Assembly: GCA_029961685.1 (NCBI GenBank)
Contig: JARWKL010000013.1
Location: forward strand, 24,086,922 to 24,150,921
Length of the DNA stretch: 64,000 bases
Direction: 5' to 3'
Source: Aristolochia californica
Lineage: Eukaryota > Streptophyta > Magnoliopsida > Piperales > Aristolochiaceae
The position numbers were made by a program, and so were the translations under genes. Shown here in pieces: positions 10,590 through 21,804 of this stretch. The first letter of the stretch is position 1. Each line of letters begins with the position of its first letter. The notes under the pieces are model-generated. The model was not told where the DNA came from. It saw only the letters and a program-made list of their open reading frames with translations, and did not search any database.

Positions 10590-11335
10590 AGAGGGGAAGG
10601 AAAAAAGAAAAGGAAAAGGAAGGGGATAAAGAAAAAATAAGGGAAGAAAAAGGAAAAAATGGGAGAATAAGGAACAAAAGGAAAAGAAAACAAATAACAA
10701 GAAGAGGAGAAGAGGAAAAGAGTGAAGGAAAAGATAAAATATAAAAGTATATACTTAAAATTTTAAAATGAATTAAAATTATAATTAAAGTGAAAACAAG
10801 GAAATAAATATATAGTATTTTATAAAAATATAAAGAAAAATATGGGAAGAAAAAAGGAAAAAATGGGAGAGTATGAAAAAAAGGAAAATGAAAAAAAAAA
10901 AGGAGGAGAGGAAAAAGGAAAAGAAAAATAAATAAGAGTTTAAAGACAAAAGGAAAAGGAAGCATGAAGAGGAGAAGAGTAAAGAAAAAATTAATTTTTT
11001 TAATATATATATAATTTTAAAATGAATTAAAATTATAATTAAAGTGAAAAATGAGGAAAAAATATAAAATATTTTATAAAGAATATAAAGAAAAATTAAG
11101 GGAATAAAAAAAGGAAAATTGGGAGGATAAGGAAAAAAAGGAAAATGAAAAAAATGGAGGAGAGGGAAAAAGGAAAAGAAAAATAAATAAGAGTTGAAGG
11201 ACAAAAGGAAAAGGAAACAAATAGCAAGAAGAGGAGAAGAGTGGAGGAAATATTTAAAATTTTATAATTGAATTGAAGATATAATTAAAGTGAAAATTGA
11301 GGAAAATAAATATAAACTATTTTAAGAAAAAGATA
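10590..11335 (+). repeat. purine-only tandem repeat, unit about 260 bp
   Basis: Extreme strand asymmetry: the plus strand is almost all A and G in the GAAAAGG/GGAGGAG blocks. These alternate with an AT-rich block carrying AAAATGAATTAAAATTATAA. The order of blocks repeats from about 10720, 10980 and 11250, with a partial copy before. The apparent minus-strand ORFs here are Phe/Leu/Ser-rich artefacts. 11336-11509 holds nothing I recognise. Confidence 0.8.
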
Positions 11336-11509
11336 TTTTTATATATCAGAAATATTTTGTTAATATTTTCTTGTACAATTGAGCCATGTACTTAAATCAT
11401 TGTACTTAAATCTTGTTCTCAGTTTGAAAGTTTCTCTTGTTCATAACTTAAAGTGTATTTCAAGTCTTTGTGAGGGCCAAAAGGTTGAAACCAAACGAAA
11501 GTTGAGAAC

Positions 11510-11824
11510 AATAGGTTTAAGGAGATGAACTTGATCCTATTAATTGAGACTCAATTATTAGCAAAGGATCTTGTTTATCATGCCAAAATAAAGCACATAT
11601 AGGTGCGTTATCACTTCCTCAGACTGGCTCTAGAGGATGGATTCTTTGCACTTGAGAAGATTCAAGAGAGTCAGAATCCGATTGATATGTTGACAAAGAC
11701 TGTTACGATTGAGAAATTGAAGTTGTCTTCAACTTCAGTTGGACTTCTCTATGAGGATTGAGATGTTGTTGCCGCTGTAGAGGAGATATTGATGATGGAT
11801 TAGTCTCTAAGTGGGATATTATTA
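11510..11824 (+). pseudogene. Tnt1-like copia RNase H end (element G)
   Basis: The plus strand reads KDLVYHAKIKHI, a stop, VRYHFLRLALEDGFFALEKI, then ESQNPIDMLTKTVTIEKLK, the conserved tail of Tnt1/Tork-type copia RNase H. It is followed by the 3' LTR. The rest of the element is missing upstream. It is in the same family as element K, judging from the LTR. Confidence 0.82.
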
Positions 11825-12222
11825 TGTTATGGAGCCTAATTAATGCCTTCCGCTAAGTTGGTCGCGGATCGTAAGTGTGTGATCTATGATATATTGACTA
11901 TTATTTCATTAGGGGCAGTTTGGAAATTTTACTCCTGTATTACGGTTGCTCTAATTAGGGTTTGATGATCATATTAATTCGAGAAACATCTCGAGTTGTA
12001 TCCTGAGAGGTTAGAGAGAAACACTTGTAAGTGTGCGATTTCTCTTGTAAACTATTTCATCTTCATAGTGGATTACTACAATGGCGGAAGACAGAACTTA
12101 GTCTCACCTTGGGGAGAACCTGTATAAATGTTGTTGTTTGTTTTCATGCTTATTTTTCCTTTCTTCTGTAGTTATTATTATTGTTCTTGTTAGTTTGGAA
12201 TTAGGGCGTTTAATTCCTAACA
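11825..12222 (+). repeat. 3' LTR of Tnt1-like copia G
   Basis: 398 bp, from TGTTATGGAGCCTAATTAAT to GTTTAATTCCTAACA. It is the reverse-complement relative of the K LTR (36219-36636), and a fragment of the same family lies at 57240-57565. Shared blocks include GAGAAACACTTGTAAGTGTG and CTCACCTTGGGGAGAACCTG. Confidence 0.85.
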
Positions 12223-13084
12223 TTTAGATCATGGTAATGATTGAATCTAAGTGCTCTAACATGTTTTAGAAGATTTACATGAAGTTTTGAAACATGTATG
12301 GGAGCAACTAATATCCTAAAGCTCCATATATAGCATTGAGGAGTTTGGAAGCTCTCTTACATATGGACTGACTTTTGTTATACATTAATGACTTCCTTGA
12401 CTTTAGTTTTTAGTTTGTCTTCTTCTTTATAAGCTGCTTCTTTAAGAGTTGACTTTCCATGATGCTTGAGGTCTTGAGTAGGTTTGTTCAATTCGAGTCT
12501 TTAGACTTTGGGATGCTTGTCTCTTGAAAGTAAAGTATATGAAATACTTAGTTTGCAAATTGTTACTTCTATTATGTTTTTTTATCATCAAAAGCAAAAA
12601 TGAAGTTAACCTATGGTCAACACGTACCAGTGGTAGCAATAGTGGCTATAGGTGCACTTGGAAGAGCAACCATTAGTGTCTTTAGTTTCTATAAGAAGTC
12701 ATAGTCTTCCTCTGTAATGATGATCATCCCTTTTTATATGTAAATTCCAGCACTTTTCAACCAATGCTGCCACTTCTCCTTCCTTGGAAGAACATGGCAG
12801 AATTTCCACTTGATCCAATTGAGATACCTGTTCTTTGCTTGGAATCTTGAGCATGGGCAACACAAACATCATCATTAGAAGGTCTAACAAAATAGCTAAG
12901 TACCTGAGATTTTGCAACATCGAGGAGGGGCTCCAAGTTGGCAAGGCATGTGACTGAAACTAGTGCTTCACACTTTTTCTCTTGAATGGGAATATTAATG
13001 CATTACGGTTATGCTACTTTCCACTCTTATAATAGGTTTCCGAATCTAGAAAGGTACACATGAAGATTGTCACTGTTCGATTTC
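12223..13084 (-). pseudogene. decayed copia gag remnant within unassigned sequence
   Basis: On the minus strand, about 12700-12960 reads ANLEPLLDVAKSQVLSYFVR and SNDDVCVAHAQDSKQRT. This resembles the gag block NIKPYLEVVKTQLLSSSALP of element Q. A possible knuckle trace (CWNLHIKRDDHH) follows. The remaining parts (12223-12690, 12965-13084) show no recognisable feature. Confidence 0.5.
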
Positions 13085-13196
13085 TGTAAAAGAGAAAAAA
13101 ATTCAATAACTTGATGTTATTTGAGTATATGAGCCTCTATTTATAATAGGGTAAATGAGTAAAATCAATTATGATTAAACTACCCTTGTCCCTGTT

Positions 13197-14431
13197 ACAC
13201 TCAAAGTTACATCCATGTTTTGCTCTGGTTAACCCAGAGAACCAGAGACCCGATGATCATTTATTGGTTATGTTCCTTACCGAGTCAACTCAATCTAGAT
13301 CAGCCTTGCTTGACCCATCTCGTGTACTTCCTACCTCAGTTATACGGATCCTAGTGCCGAGTTCTATACCTATTTCTTCCATGACTCGACGATATTGGAC
13401 TGATATCTGACTTGTCTCGACTCGGTCCATTTTTCTTCAAATGGATTATAATTTTGAAGTATTGGCAATTTATTCTTTGGTCAACATATTATTTGGTACA
13501 TAAACTCACAACAGATTACTTTATGGGTCCCTTTTTAAGAATTTTCATTATTTTGTACATGTTAATGGGCCCAGGCCCATTTCAGCTGCTACTATTGTGT
13601 CTCTTGGGCCGAGACATTATTATTGAAGAAGGACTTCTCAATTACTGATTGTTGTCAGCATTGGTTATTCTGATGAAGAAAAAAGCACATGGTGGCCCCA
13701 AAATATTATCTTCCAGGTGATTACCTATTACCTCCTTAATTGGCATTTATTACTCCTACCATTTGAGATTTTGTGTCCTATGGAGGGACACAATATACCA
13801 TTCCTAGCAATGCCTATAGACCCACTACCTACAGAACATAGGAGTGTACCCAACATTCAACATGAGTTCTTTGACTGGAGTATGGAGTGATGTCTTACTG
13901 CTAGGAGTGATTTTACTCTCATTTATAATATACCAATTGGGCCTCTTGAAAGAGACCACCAACTTGAGGGGGAGTGTTGGAAGATATGGTAGACTGCCAT
14001 TTTATACGGGAAGATCCTATACACCATTTGCAACAAGTAGGGCGTTCATGATGTTCTCTCACCCCGGCTTGAGGGGGAGTGTTAGAAGATGAGGTTAAGC
14101 CTATATGACCAAGGAAGGCCCACACATCCAAGAGATGTGGAAGATGGACTCGAGGTGCATAGACCAAGGATAAGGCCAACAAGCCCATATAGTGATGGCG
14201 GGATGATAAATAAAGAGTCATCTCATAGAGATAGCATTGATGCAATTAGTTGAAGTTTTAGGGGCATAATTGTAATATTATAGTTTCATTAATCTATAAA
14301 TTGAGCTTTAGGGGGAGGGTTAGGACATGAGTCCATAACCTGTTCTTTCTCCTATTTTCTCCCAATGAGTCTCTCTCGCTCTCTCTCTTTTTTCTCCATG
14401 AGCTAAATCCATGGAATCCTAAATATCAACA
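13197..14431 (+). mobile_element. non-autonomous LTR element N, 5'-truncated (I/J/L family)
   Basis: The 3' part of an element related to I and L: GACTCGG-rich interior (13250-13430), the GACAAATTATTCCTTGGTCAAC-like block, and the TGGGTCC..GTCTCTT..GAGACATTATTATTGAAGAA block. Then come a first PPT-like motif (13963-13985), the true PPT (14068-14079) and a 352-bp 3' LTR (14080-14431, ending ATATCAACA). The 5' LTR and leader are missing. It lies in the left LTR of M. Confidence 0.75.
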
Positions 14432-15950
14432 ATGAGATTTCTTACTATGAGAGTCATGTGAGACTCTTTCATACCTGCTCTTCAACATACCCCCTCTAGA
14501 TGAAGTTTATAACTTCAGCTTGCAATGAAAAGGATCTTTGGTCTTCAATCTTCATTGGCTAAAACTTTTTCATACATGTTAAATCTTCATCATTTGTTCT
14601 CCCTTTTTCTCGAATATTTTGGCCCCATAAAAATTACCACAACATGTGGAACAAAACACCTCTTTCTTGTACTTGTTCTTCTACTTCTCCCAATCAAGTT
14701 CGGGATAAAATAGACATAGAGACCCAGCTTGGACAAAACACAATGTGGGAGAAGAAAATAACATCTAGCCGTAAGACAGAGCTTCATACACTAGTCAAAA
14801 TGGTCATAATCTAAAACACTCTACTCAATTTTAAAGGAAGAAAAATGGTCCAACCATAGGACTTAAAAAATAGACTACTCACTTTTTAGGGGTACCTCAA
14901 ACATAAATCACCTCTTGCATGAAGAATAAAATACTTGACTCAAACTGGATGTTGGGCACTCTCCTATACTTTTTAAGTAGTAGGCCTAAGCATTGCTCCG
15001 AATAGATGAAAATGCAACATGATAAACTCAATAAATACTAGAGGGAAGCACCTTAAATAGGAAGGAGGCTCTTATGCAACAATAATAAATCCAAATGACA
15101 TTTTTTTTAAACTAGGGGAGGCTATAATGGTAAAAATTAATAAGTTTGACCAAGTACAACTTTTTTTTGGGGTGATCACAATTTTTTGAAGTTAACTATG
15201 CGGAAGATACACAACCAAATAAGGAAAATGCAAAACTTGAAAGCAATATCAAAGCAAGATATTGCATACCTTGAATAAGCACATTATGGAGTCATTAAGT
15301 CTGACCAAAAATCTCAAATTAGAAGAGAAATTTGGATAAAAAACTAGGATTTTAGGAGAAAAGGAAACTCAATTCATGTCAACGCATGGAGAGATAATAG
15401 GAAAGAAAAAAGAAAAAAATAAAGATTTTTGGCAGAACTGACCGTTGGTAATTTTGATATATTTATCTCCAAAAATATAGCTCATAATGACAAAAAATTT
15501 GTTTCTCAAGAAACTAGACTCAAAGAGATTTAAATTAATACCTAATTTGACATAAAAATCTTCGTTCTGTAGCTTGACCTTGCCGACTCCAATGCTCTCC
15601 TTAAATATAGATCAGATTGATAAGAAATTTTCTCCATATGAAACTAAACTTTAATAACTTTCATATAAGTATAAATTTTATTCTTAAAATATACTTCTTT
15701 TGAGAGAAGTAATATGATAGTTTTCAGACTCTTTACTCTGACCGAACTAAGTACTCTTTTTTCTTTGGTCAGCATGACCATTGAGTCTTATGCTCCCTCT
15801 AGAAAACTCAGATTGAGAATTGGTTAGATACATAAGAAAATATACTTAAATATATTTCTTTTGATACATAATTCTCCATATAAAGTTTCATTCTTGATGG
15901 TATAAAATGGGTTGAAAGTTGAAGCTTTTTGTTGCTACTCGAACCTCTCT

Positions 15951-16284
15951 TGTAGAAAAGAGAAAAGAGAAAAACGTCACTAACTTGATATAATTTGAGT
16001 ACAATGAGACTCTATTTATAATAAAATAAATAAATAGAATCCAATTACAATTAAACTACCCATGTCCCTGTTACACCCAATGTTAAACACTAAGAGATAA
16101 GTCCTAGAACAATTAAACAAATGAACATAGATACAAGATTAACATAATTAAAACACCTTTAACTGAGACTCTTCTATGAGACCTCTTGTGAGACTCTTTT
16201 AAGACCCAACCATAATAATTCTGGCTTTATGAGGTTTCTTATTGTGAGAGTCATGTGAGACTCTTTCATACATGCTCTTCAACA
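15951..16284 (-). repeat. right LTR of element M (tentative)
   Basis: 334 bp. It shares with 13085-13196 the blocks CTAACTTGATATAATTTGAG and TTAAACTACCCATGTCCCTG (with small differences), and with 14432-14487 the end GAGAGTCATGTGAGACTC. A CTATTTATAATA motif (near 16013) is in the position of a TATA element seen from the minus strand. Confidence 0.55.
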
Positions 16285-16627
16285 ATCACCTTTCTTAGTC
16301 AAGTAACCTCTTGAAAGATATCATAACTTTTTTTAAGGCCATCAAAGTGGAATTCAATTTCTAACAAGTTGTCCAAACATCTCTTGTTGTAACCACTTGA
16401 ACAAAATTATTAACAATTGGTTCTTCCATGCTATTAATCAACCAGCTTATGACAAACATATCTTCCTTCAACAAATTTTAATAGGAAGAGACATCCTCAT
16501 CAAGTGATGGATGCATCAAGTGTCCAATAATGTCATGTATGATCAGAAAGAGTTTGACAAGTTGAAGCCATGGTGAATAATTATTTACACCTTTAAGTGG
16601 AATAATAGTTCTTGTAAATAAAAATCA
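16285..16627 (-). pseudogene. copia gag fragment
   Basis: Minus-strand words match the copia gag N-terminal half: LVNSMEEPIVNNFVQVVTT and the following KLNSTLMALKKVM. Stops interrupt it. It could be the 5' part of a lost element between M and P. About 16560-16627 is unassigned. Confidence 0.55.
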
Positions 16628-16935
16628 TGTTTGCTGCATTCGGCATAGGAAGATGAGACTTTATTTGAATTTTCTAGCATATTAGACCTGCCAAAAACAT
16701 AAAACCTTTCTAGGGTTTAAGAGGGTAAGGAACTAACATAATTTGATTTGGAATGTGTGGGAGAATCAACAACTTGCAAAAGAAAAACAACAAGTGCTGA
16801 AAAATGTTGATTCCAGGATTCCATAATATTGAGATCAACAATTTAGAGTGTAAAAGAGACGAAGTGAGGTGAAGAGGAGAAGCGGTTAAGTGAGGTGAAT
16901 GAAGAGAGCGAGACAAGAACAAATGAGTGTGTGTT

Positions 16936-16970
<35 letters not shown>

Positions 16971-17161
16971 GAGAGAGAGAGAGAGAGAGATACATAAAGA
17001 AGAGAGAGGAGAATAATGGTCCCCCCCCCCCAACCTTTATTTATAGATAAAAAGGTACATAAATTATAAATATGCACTTCACCCTAGAGAGAGTGAAGGA
17101 GAAACAAAAAACTTGAGATTATTACAATAATGCCATTCAAGCTTGTTTATTTCTTTCAACA
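16628..17161 (-). repeat. 3' LTR of copia P, with microsatellites
   Basis: The inner end is clear: TTTCTTTCAACA then PPT complement CTTCCCCTCAAGC. The outer start is a guess. It contains (GT)n at about 16940-16968, (GA)n at about 16970-16990 and an 11-C run at 17021-17031, followed by TTTATTTATAGAT as a likely TATA seen from the other strand. Confidence 0.6.
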
Positions 17162-18351
17162 CTTCCCCTCAAGCTGGTGGTGGAAAAACATCATATAATC
17201 TCAGTTTGGTACATTCATTGGAGAGGATTTTGGAGTTGATTAACTTCGTGAACATATCAGCAAGGTGTCTATGAGTTGATACATGTTTGAAGTTTATCAT
17301 TCTTGCTTGCAGCTTTTCTCTCACAAAGTGATTGTCCACCTCAATTTGCTAGTTCTCTCATGAAATCTCATGCTACTTGATTATCACAATAGAGTTCCAT
17401 AGGGCCTTCTTTGTGGAATCCTACTTCATCTAGAAGGGATTTAATCCATAGAAGCTCACTTACATATGTCATAGTTCTGTATTTTGTTTTGCACTGAACC
17501 TTGCAACCATATTTTATTTTTCACTCCTCCATGTAACAAGGTTGCCTCCAACTAGGGTACAATATCCTGAAGTAGACTTTTTATAATCTAGTTATCCAGC
17601 CCAGTCTACATCGACAAAGCTTTCAATATTGAGAAGTTAATGATACTTATATAAGAGCCCTTGTCCTGGTGCCCTTTTCAAGTACTTGAGAATCCTCTCC
17701 AATGCCTGCCAATGAGTCATCTATGATTTATGCATATATTGACTAACCATACTGACAGGAAAATAGATATTTAGTCTAGTCACAGTGAGATAGATAAGCT
17801 TGCCAACTAGCCTTCGATACTTGCCAACATCAACTTCTTCTCCTGAGCTAGCACATAGTTTTGTATTTGTCTCCATGGGGATGTCAATAGGACGAAATCC
17901 CACCATTCTTGTTTCTTCAAGCAAGTCAAGGGAATATTTCCTCTGAGATGAGAAAATACCATGCTTGGATTGAAGAACTTCAATACCAAGAAAATACTTG
18001 AGAAGTCCCAAATCTTTTGTCTTGAACTCATTGCATATCATGTTTCTTACTTGACTGATTTTACCAGAATCACTACCCGCCAAAATAATATCATCCACAT
18101 ATAAAACTCATAGTACAACTCCTTTCTCAGTATGCTTGACAAATACATAATGGTCCACAAAGCACCTTGTGAACCCAAAACAAATCATTGCTTGACTAAA
18201 CTTGTTAAACCAGGCTAATGGAGATTGTTTCAGACCATATAATGATTGTTTAAGGTTGCACACCAACTCTCCCTCAACCATGTATCCAGGTGGTTGTTGC
18301 ATATAAATTTCCTTCTTAATATCGCCATTGAGGAAAACATTTTTTACTTCG
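17162..18351 (-). pseudogene. copia RT C-terminal part and RNase H (element P)
   Basis: On the minus strand: QQPPGYMVEGELVCNLKQ, LYGLKQSPLAWFNKFSQAM, the catalytic YVDDIILAGS (near 18080-18105), CNEFKTKDLGLLKYFLGIE, RKYSLDLLEETRM and RRLVGKLIYLTVTRLNIY. RNase H words (ELLWIKSLLDEVGFHKEGP, ELYCDNQ) follow to about 17250 with stops. A stop lies just before YVDDI. Inactive. Confidence 0.85.
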
Positions 18352-18356
18352 AGCTG

Positions 18357-18746
18357 TGTAGAATTTATGATCTCATGAAAAGAACTTTAGATCAACGAGG
18401 AAGAAGAAGAAGAAGAAGAGAGAAAGAGAGGAGAAGAAGAAGGACGTGGAAGGAGAGAGTTTGGATTAAGGGAGAAGAGGTTTGCGTCAAAGTGAAAGTG
18501 ACGGCTAGACGAATTTGTAAAAAGAGAGGAGAGTGCTTCAATGTTCTACCTCTTAGCCAATGACTTTAATTATAGTCTTTACAATGCCGTTAGGGCTATA
18601 ACTGGATGAAATAAAAGATATTAAAAGAACACATATTTACACTTCTATGCCATCTTTAAATGAAGTATCATATTTCACACACATGCAACTCCTTTGACGT
18701 GTGAGTTTCTTGCCATGAGCTTGTGGATTGAGCCCATCTTCCAACA
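18357..18746 (-). repeat. 3' LTR of copia Q
   Basis: 390 bp, starting (minus) TGTTGGAAGATGGGCTCAAT and ending CATAAATTCTACA. It is preceded on the minus strand by the PPT CAACTTGAGGGGGAG. It includes a (GAA)n-rich stretch near 18400-18450. It pairs with 23591-23951. Confidence 0.94.
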
Positions 18747-19507
18747 CTCCCCCTCAAGTTGGAGGAGAAAAGACATCATAAATACCCAACTTGCCACATA
18801 TAAACGATAGGATTTTAGATGTAACGTGTTTAGTGAGAATATCATCTACTTGCTCTTGAGATGACACATGTTTGAGAGGGATTATTCCTGCTTGAAAATT
18901 CTCCCGTATAAAATGACAATCCACCTCAATATGTTTAGTTCTTTCATGAAAAACTGAATTTTGAAGTAATATGAATGGTTACTTGATTATCACAATGTAG
19001 ACCCATGGACCCTTTTTTATAAAAGCCTAATTCGATAAAAAGTGTCCTAACGCATAAAAGTTCACTAAAGGTATGGGCCATAGCTCTGTATTCTGCTTCG
19101 GCGCTAGATCTTGCAACCATATTTTGCTTCTTACTTTTTCATGTAACCAAGTTTCCTCCAACCAAAGTACAATATCCTGATGTAGATTTTCTATCATCAG
19201 GTGATCCAGCCCAATATGCATATGAGAAGCCTTCTATGTTGAAGTGCCCATGTTTTTTCTACATCAATCCTCTTCCTGGAGCTCCTTTTAGGTATCGTAA
19301 TATTCTCTCTTAAGCCTGTCAGTGGGTAATTTGTGGTTTGTGCATGAATTGACTCACCATACTTACAACATATGATATGTTTGGCCTAGTTACCGTGAGA
19401 TAAATCAATTTTCCCATGAGTCTTTGATATTGGTAATCTTCTTCATTTGTGGCACATAATTTTATATTTGTATCCATAGGTGTATCAACTGGTCTACAAC
19501 TCTTCAT
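18747..19507 (-). pseudogene. copia RNase H (element Q)
   Basis: Minus-strand words KSCRPVDTPMDTNIKLCATN, MGKLIYLTVTRPNISYVVSM, SQFMHKPQITH, then pieces of the RNase H domain (SDAEYRAMA-like at 19090-19110, DNQ near 18990) in broken frames. A short frameshift near 18960 disrupts the DNQ/ITSNP region. It is complete in length but decayed compared with R. Confidence 0.83.
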
Positions 19508-20364
19508 TCATGTTTCTTCAAGAAGATCCAAGATATATTTCCTTTAAGACAATATTATTCCATGTTTGGATTGAAGAACTTCTATACCCAAAAAATATTT
19601 AAGCATACCAAGATCTTTAGTCTTGAATTCCAGACATATCATCTTCTTCACCTCTTGTTTGCTCGGAGCATCATCACCGGTTAAGATAATATCATCCACA
19701 TATACGGCCAATAATATTTTCCCTTTGACAGTATCTTTATAATATACAGAATGATCAACAGAGCACCAATGAAAACCAAACCGTAGAAGTGTTTGACTAA
19801 ATTTATCAAACCAAGCCCGAGGGGACTGCTTAAGCCCATATAAAAAAAATTTTAACCGGCATACTGACTCCCCCTCAACCACATAACCAGGTGGTTGAAC
19901 CATATAAATTTCCTCACTTATATCACCATTTAAAAAAACATTTTTAACATCCAATTGATAGACGGGCCATGATGAGTTAGCAGCAATAGATGAGCAACCA
20001 ATCCATCCGGATTATGTTTTACCAAAAAAACCCAACTACAACCAACCGGTCTTTTACCTTTTGGGAGTGATGTTATGGACCATGTTTGATTTTCGTATAA
20101 GGCATGCATTTCTTCATCCATAGCTACCTTCCATCCTGGATGCCTTAGAGCCTCCTGATACGATTGTGGAATGGAAGTAGAAGAAAGAGACAAAAGGAAC
20201 TTAAAAAACGCGGAAGACAAGCGATGGTGAGACATAAAATTTGAGATAGGATGCGAAGTAGTACAAGAACGACGTTCCTTTCTTAAAGCAATAGGCCGAG
20301 TATCAAATTCAGGCCCATACATAGGAGGAGAAGGACTTACCTCTGGTGGATCCAACAACTCCAC
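19508..20364 (-). pseudogene. copia reverse transcriptase and linker (element Q)
   Basis: The linker (EFDTRPIALRKERRS, TSHPISNFMSHHRLSSAF) leads into the RT start MDEEMHALYENQTWSITSLP and KRPVGCSWVFLVKHNPDG. A deletion then follows: VAHLL joins straight to the VYQLDVKNVFLNG block, so the AKGYTQ...EETFSP segment is lost. The catalytic box AVYVDDIILTGDD and CLEFKTKDLGMLKYFLGIE are intact. Confidence 0.86.
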
Positions 20365-21330
20365 AAGTGAAGGTACGATCGGTGCATCAGGGGTTGGGTT
20401 AACTTCAAGATTGAAAGGAACAAGCGGACAAGGAGTGGTAGAAGGACAAATCTATCCTAGAGGAGCATCATGGGAGGAGTAGAAGGATGTGTCCTCAAAG
20501 AAAGTCACATCCCTAGAGATAAGCATCCTCCGAAGGGTAGGATTGTAACAGACATAACCTTTTCGGGTGCGAGAGTACCCCAAAAAAATGCAACTCATAG
20601 ACCGAGGATCAAGTTTATTTTTATGTGGGGATGTAACATGAACAAAACACATACATCCAAACACTTTCAAAGGAAGAGAAAAAGGATCTTCACCATTAAA
20701 TAACACAAAGTAAGGAGTTTTATGATGAAGAACTGATGAAGGTAACCTATTAATAAGAAAACATGTTGTAAGTATCACATGAGGCCAACAGAAATAGGGT
20801 ACCTTCATGGAGTAGAGGAGGCCCCGAGCAACTTCAAGAAGATGACGATTCTTCATTTCAGCAACACCATTTTTTTGAGGAGTATAGGCACATGATGTTT
20901 GGTGAATAAGCCCATTACTCTCACAAAATGATTTGAATTCATTAGACATGTATTCCTTAGCCTTATTAGATCTAAGGATTTGAATTTTCTTCCCAAATTG
21001 TGTCAAGACCATAGCATGAAAATTTTTAAACAAAGGAAGAATTTCTGAACGCTCTTTAAATAAATATAACCAAGTCACTCAAGTAAAATCATCAACAAAA
21101 ATGACAAAATATTTAACTTGGGAAATATTTTAGACATATAAAGGTCCCCATACATCATAATGTATTAGTTCAAAAGGAGCAGTACTTGTAGTTGTAAGAT
21201 GAGGAGAATGTGTACTCCTAACATGTTTACTTAATTGACAAACCTCACAACTAAAATTTGAAAGTTTTTTTAAGGATGGAAGAAAAGAACGAAGTGAAGG
21301 GATAGACGGATGACCAAGTCAATTGTGCCA
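20365..21330 (-). pseudogene. copia integrase (element Q)
   Basis: Core and C-terminal part open over 20452-21078: LYLFKERSEILPLFKNFH, TQFGKKIQILRSNKAKEYMS (the usual SDNAKEY has become SNKAKEY, so the second catalytic Asp is lost), TPQKNGVAEMKNRHLLEVAR, CWPHVILTTCFLINRLPSS and SCIFLGYSRTRKGYVCYN. The zinc-finger part (FSCEVCQLSKHVRS-like, near 21200-21260) lies beyond a stop at 21079. Confidence 0.86.
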
Positions 21331-21804
21331 AAGTTGAGCCTCGGATGTAGTGGATGATAATACAACTAATGGTAGAATAGTGAAGTAGTACAAACCCTCC
21401 TTTTCATGGCTGCCACCAATCACCTGCTTCGTAGTGAGATCTTGAAATACCCAAGAAGACGGTGAGAAGGTGATAGAGCAATTTAATTGTTTGGTTAATT
21501 GACTATCTGAGAGAAAATTTAAAGGAAATTGAGGGACAAATAAAACATCTTGAAGGGGAATAGATGAGGTAAGAGAGGAGGAACCTTTGCCAAGGACCTA
21601 GGTTTGGGTACCATTAGCAATAGTAACAAATTTCTGAGGATAACAAGGAGATAAGGATTGCAACAAGTGTTTGTTACCTGATAGATGTTCAGAGGCCCCG
21701 AAGTTGATGATCCAAGAGGAAGAAGAGGAATAAAGCATACTTGAGGCAATAGTAGTAGCATCAGTAGATGATGAGGGAATAGAGGATTCCATGAAGGAAT
21801 TCAT
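21331..21804 (-). pseudogene. copia protease and GAG-pre-integrase (element Q)
   Basis: SSSWIINFGASEHLSGNKHL: the motif IIDSGAS of relatives has become IINFGAS, losing the catalytic aspartate. Downstream are QKFVTIANGTQT, then in another frame the FPLNFLSDSQLTKQLNCSIT block and the VIGGSHEKEG/YYFTILPLV block. Inactive. Confidence 0.83.

Larger units (their letters stand above)
13085..16284 (-). mobile_element. decayed non-coding LTR element M (tentative)
   Basis: Two related segments (13085-13196 plus 14432-14487, and 15951-16284) behave as minus-strand LTRs. Both start TGTA..AAAGAG and end CTCTTCAACA. The left one is followed by a PPT complement (TACCCCCTCTAGA at 14488). Element N is inserted in the left LTR. 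The 1.46-kb interior (14488-15950) is AT-rich and non-coding. Its right part (15440-15950) is the reverse complement of repeat modules inside element L. I see no PBS beside 15951, so the boundary there is uncertain. Confidence 0.55.

Noticed and set aside
10558..11204. Minus-strand ORFs of 135-139 codons rich in Phe, Leu and Ser
   Set aside because: They are the antisense of a purine-only tandem repeat; composition alone keeps the frame open.
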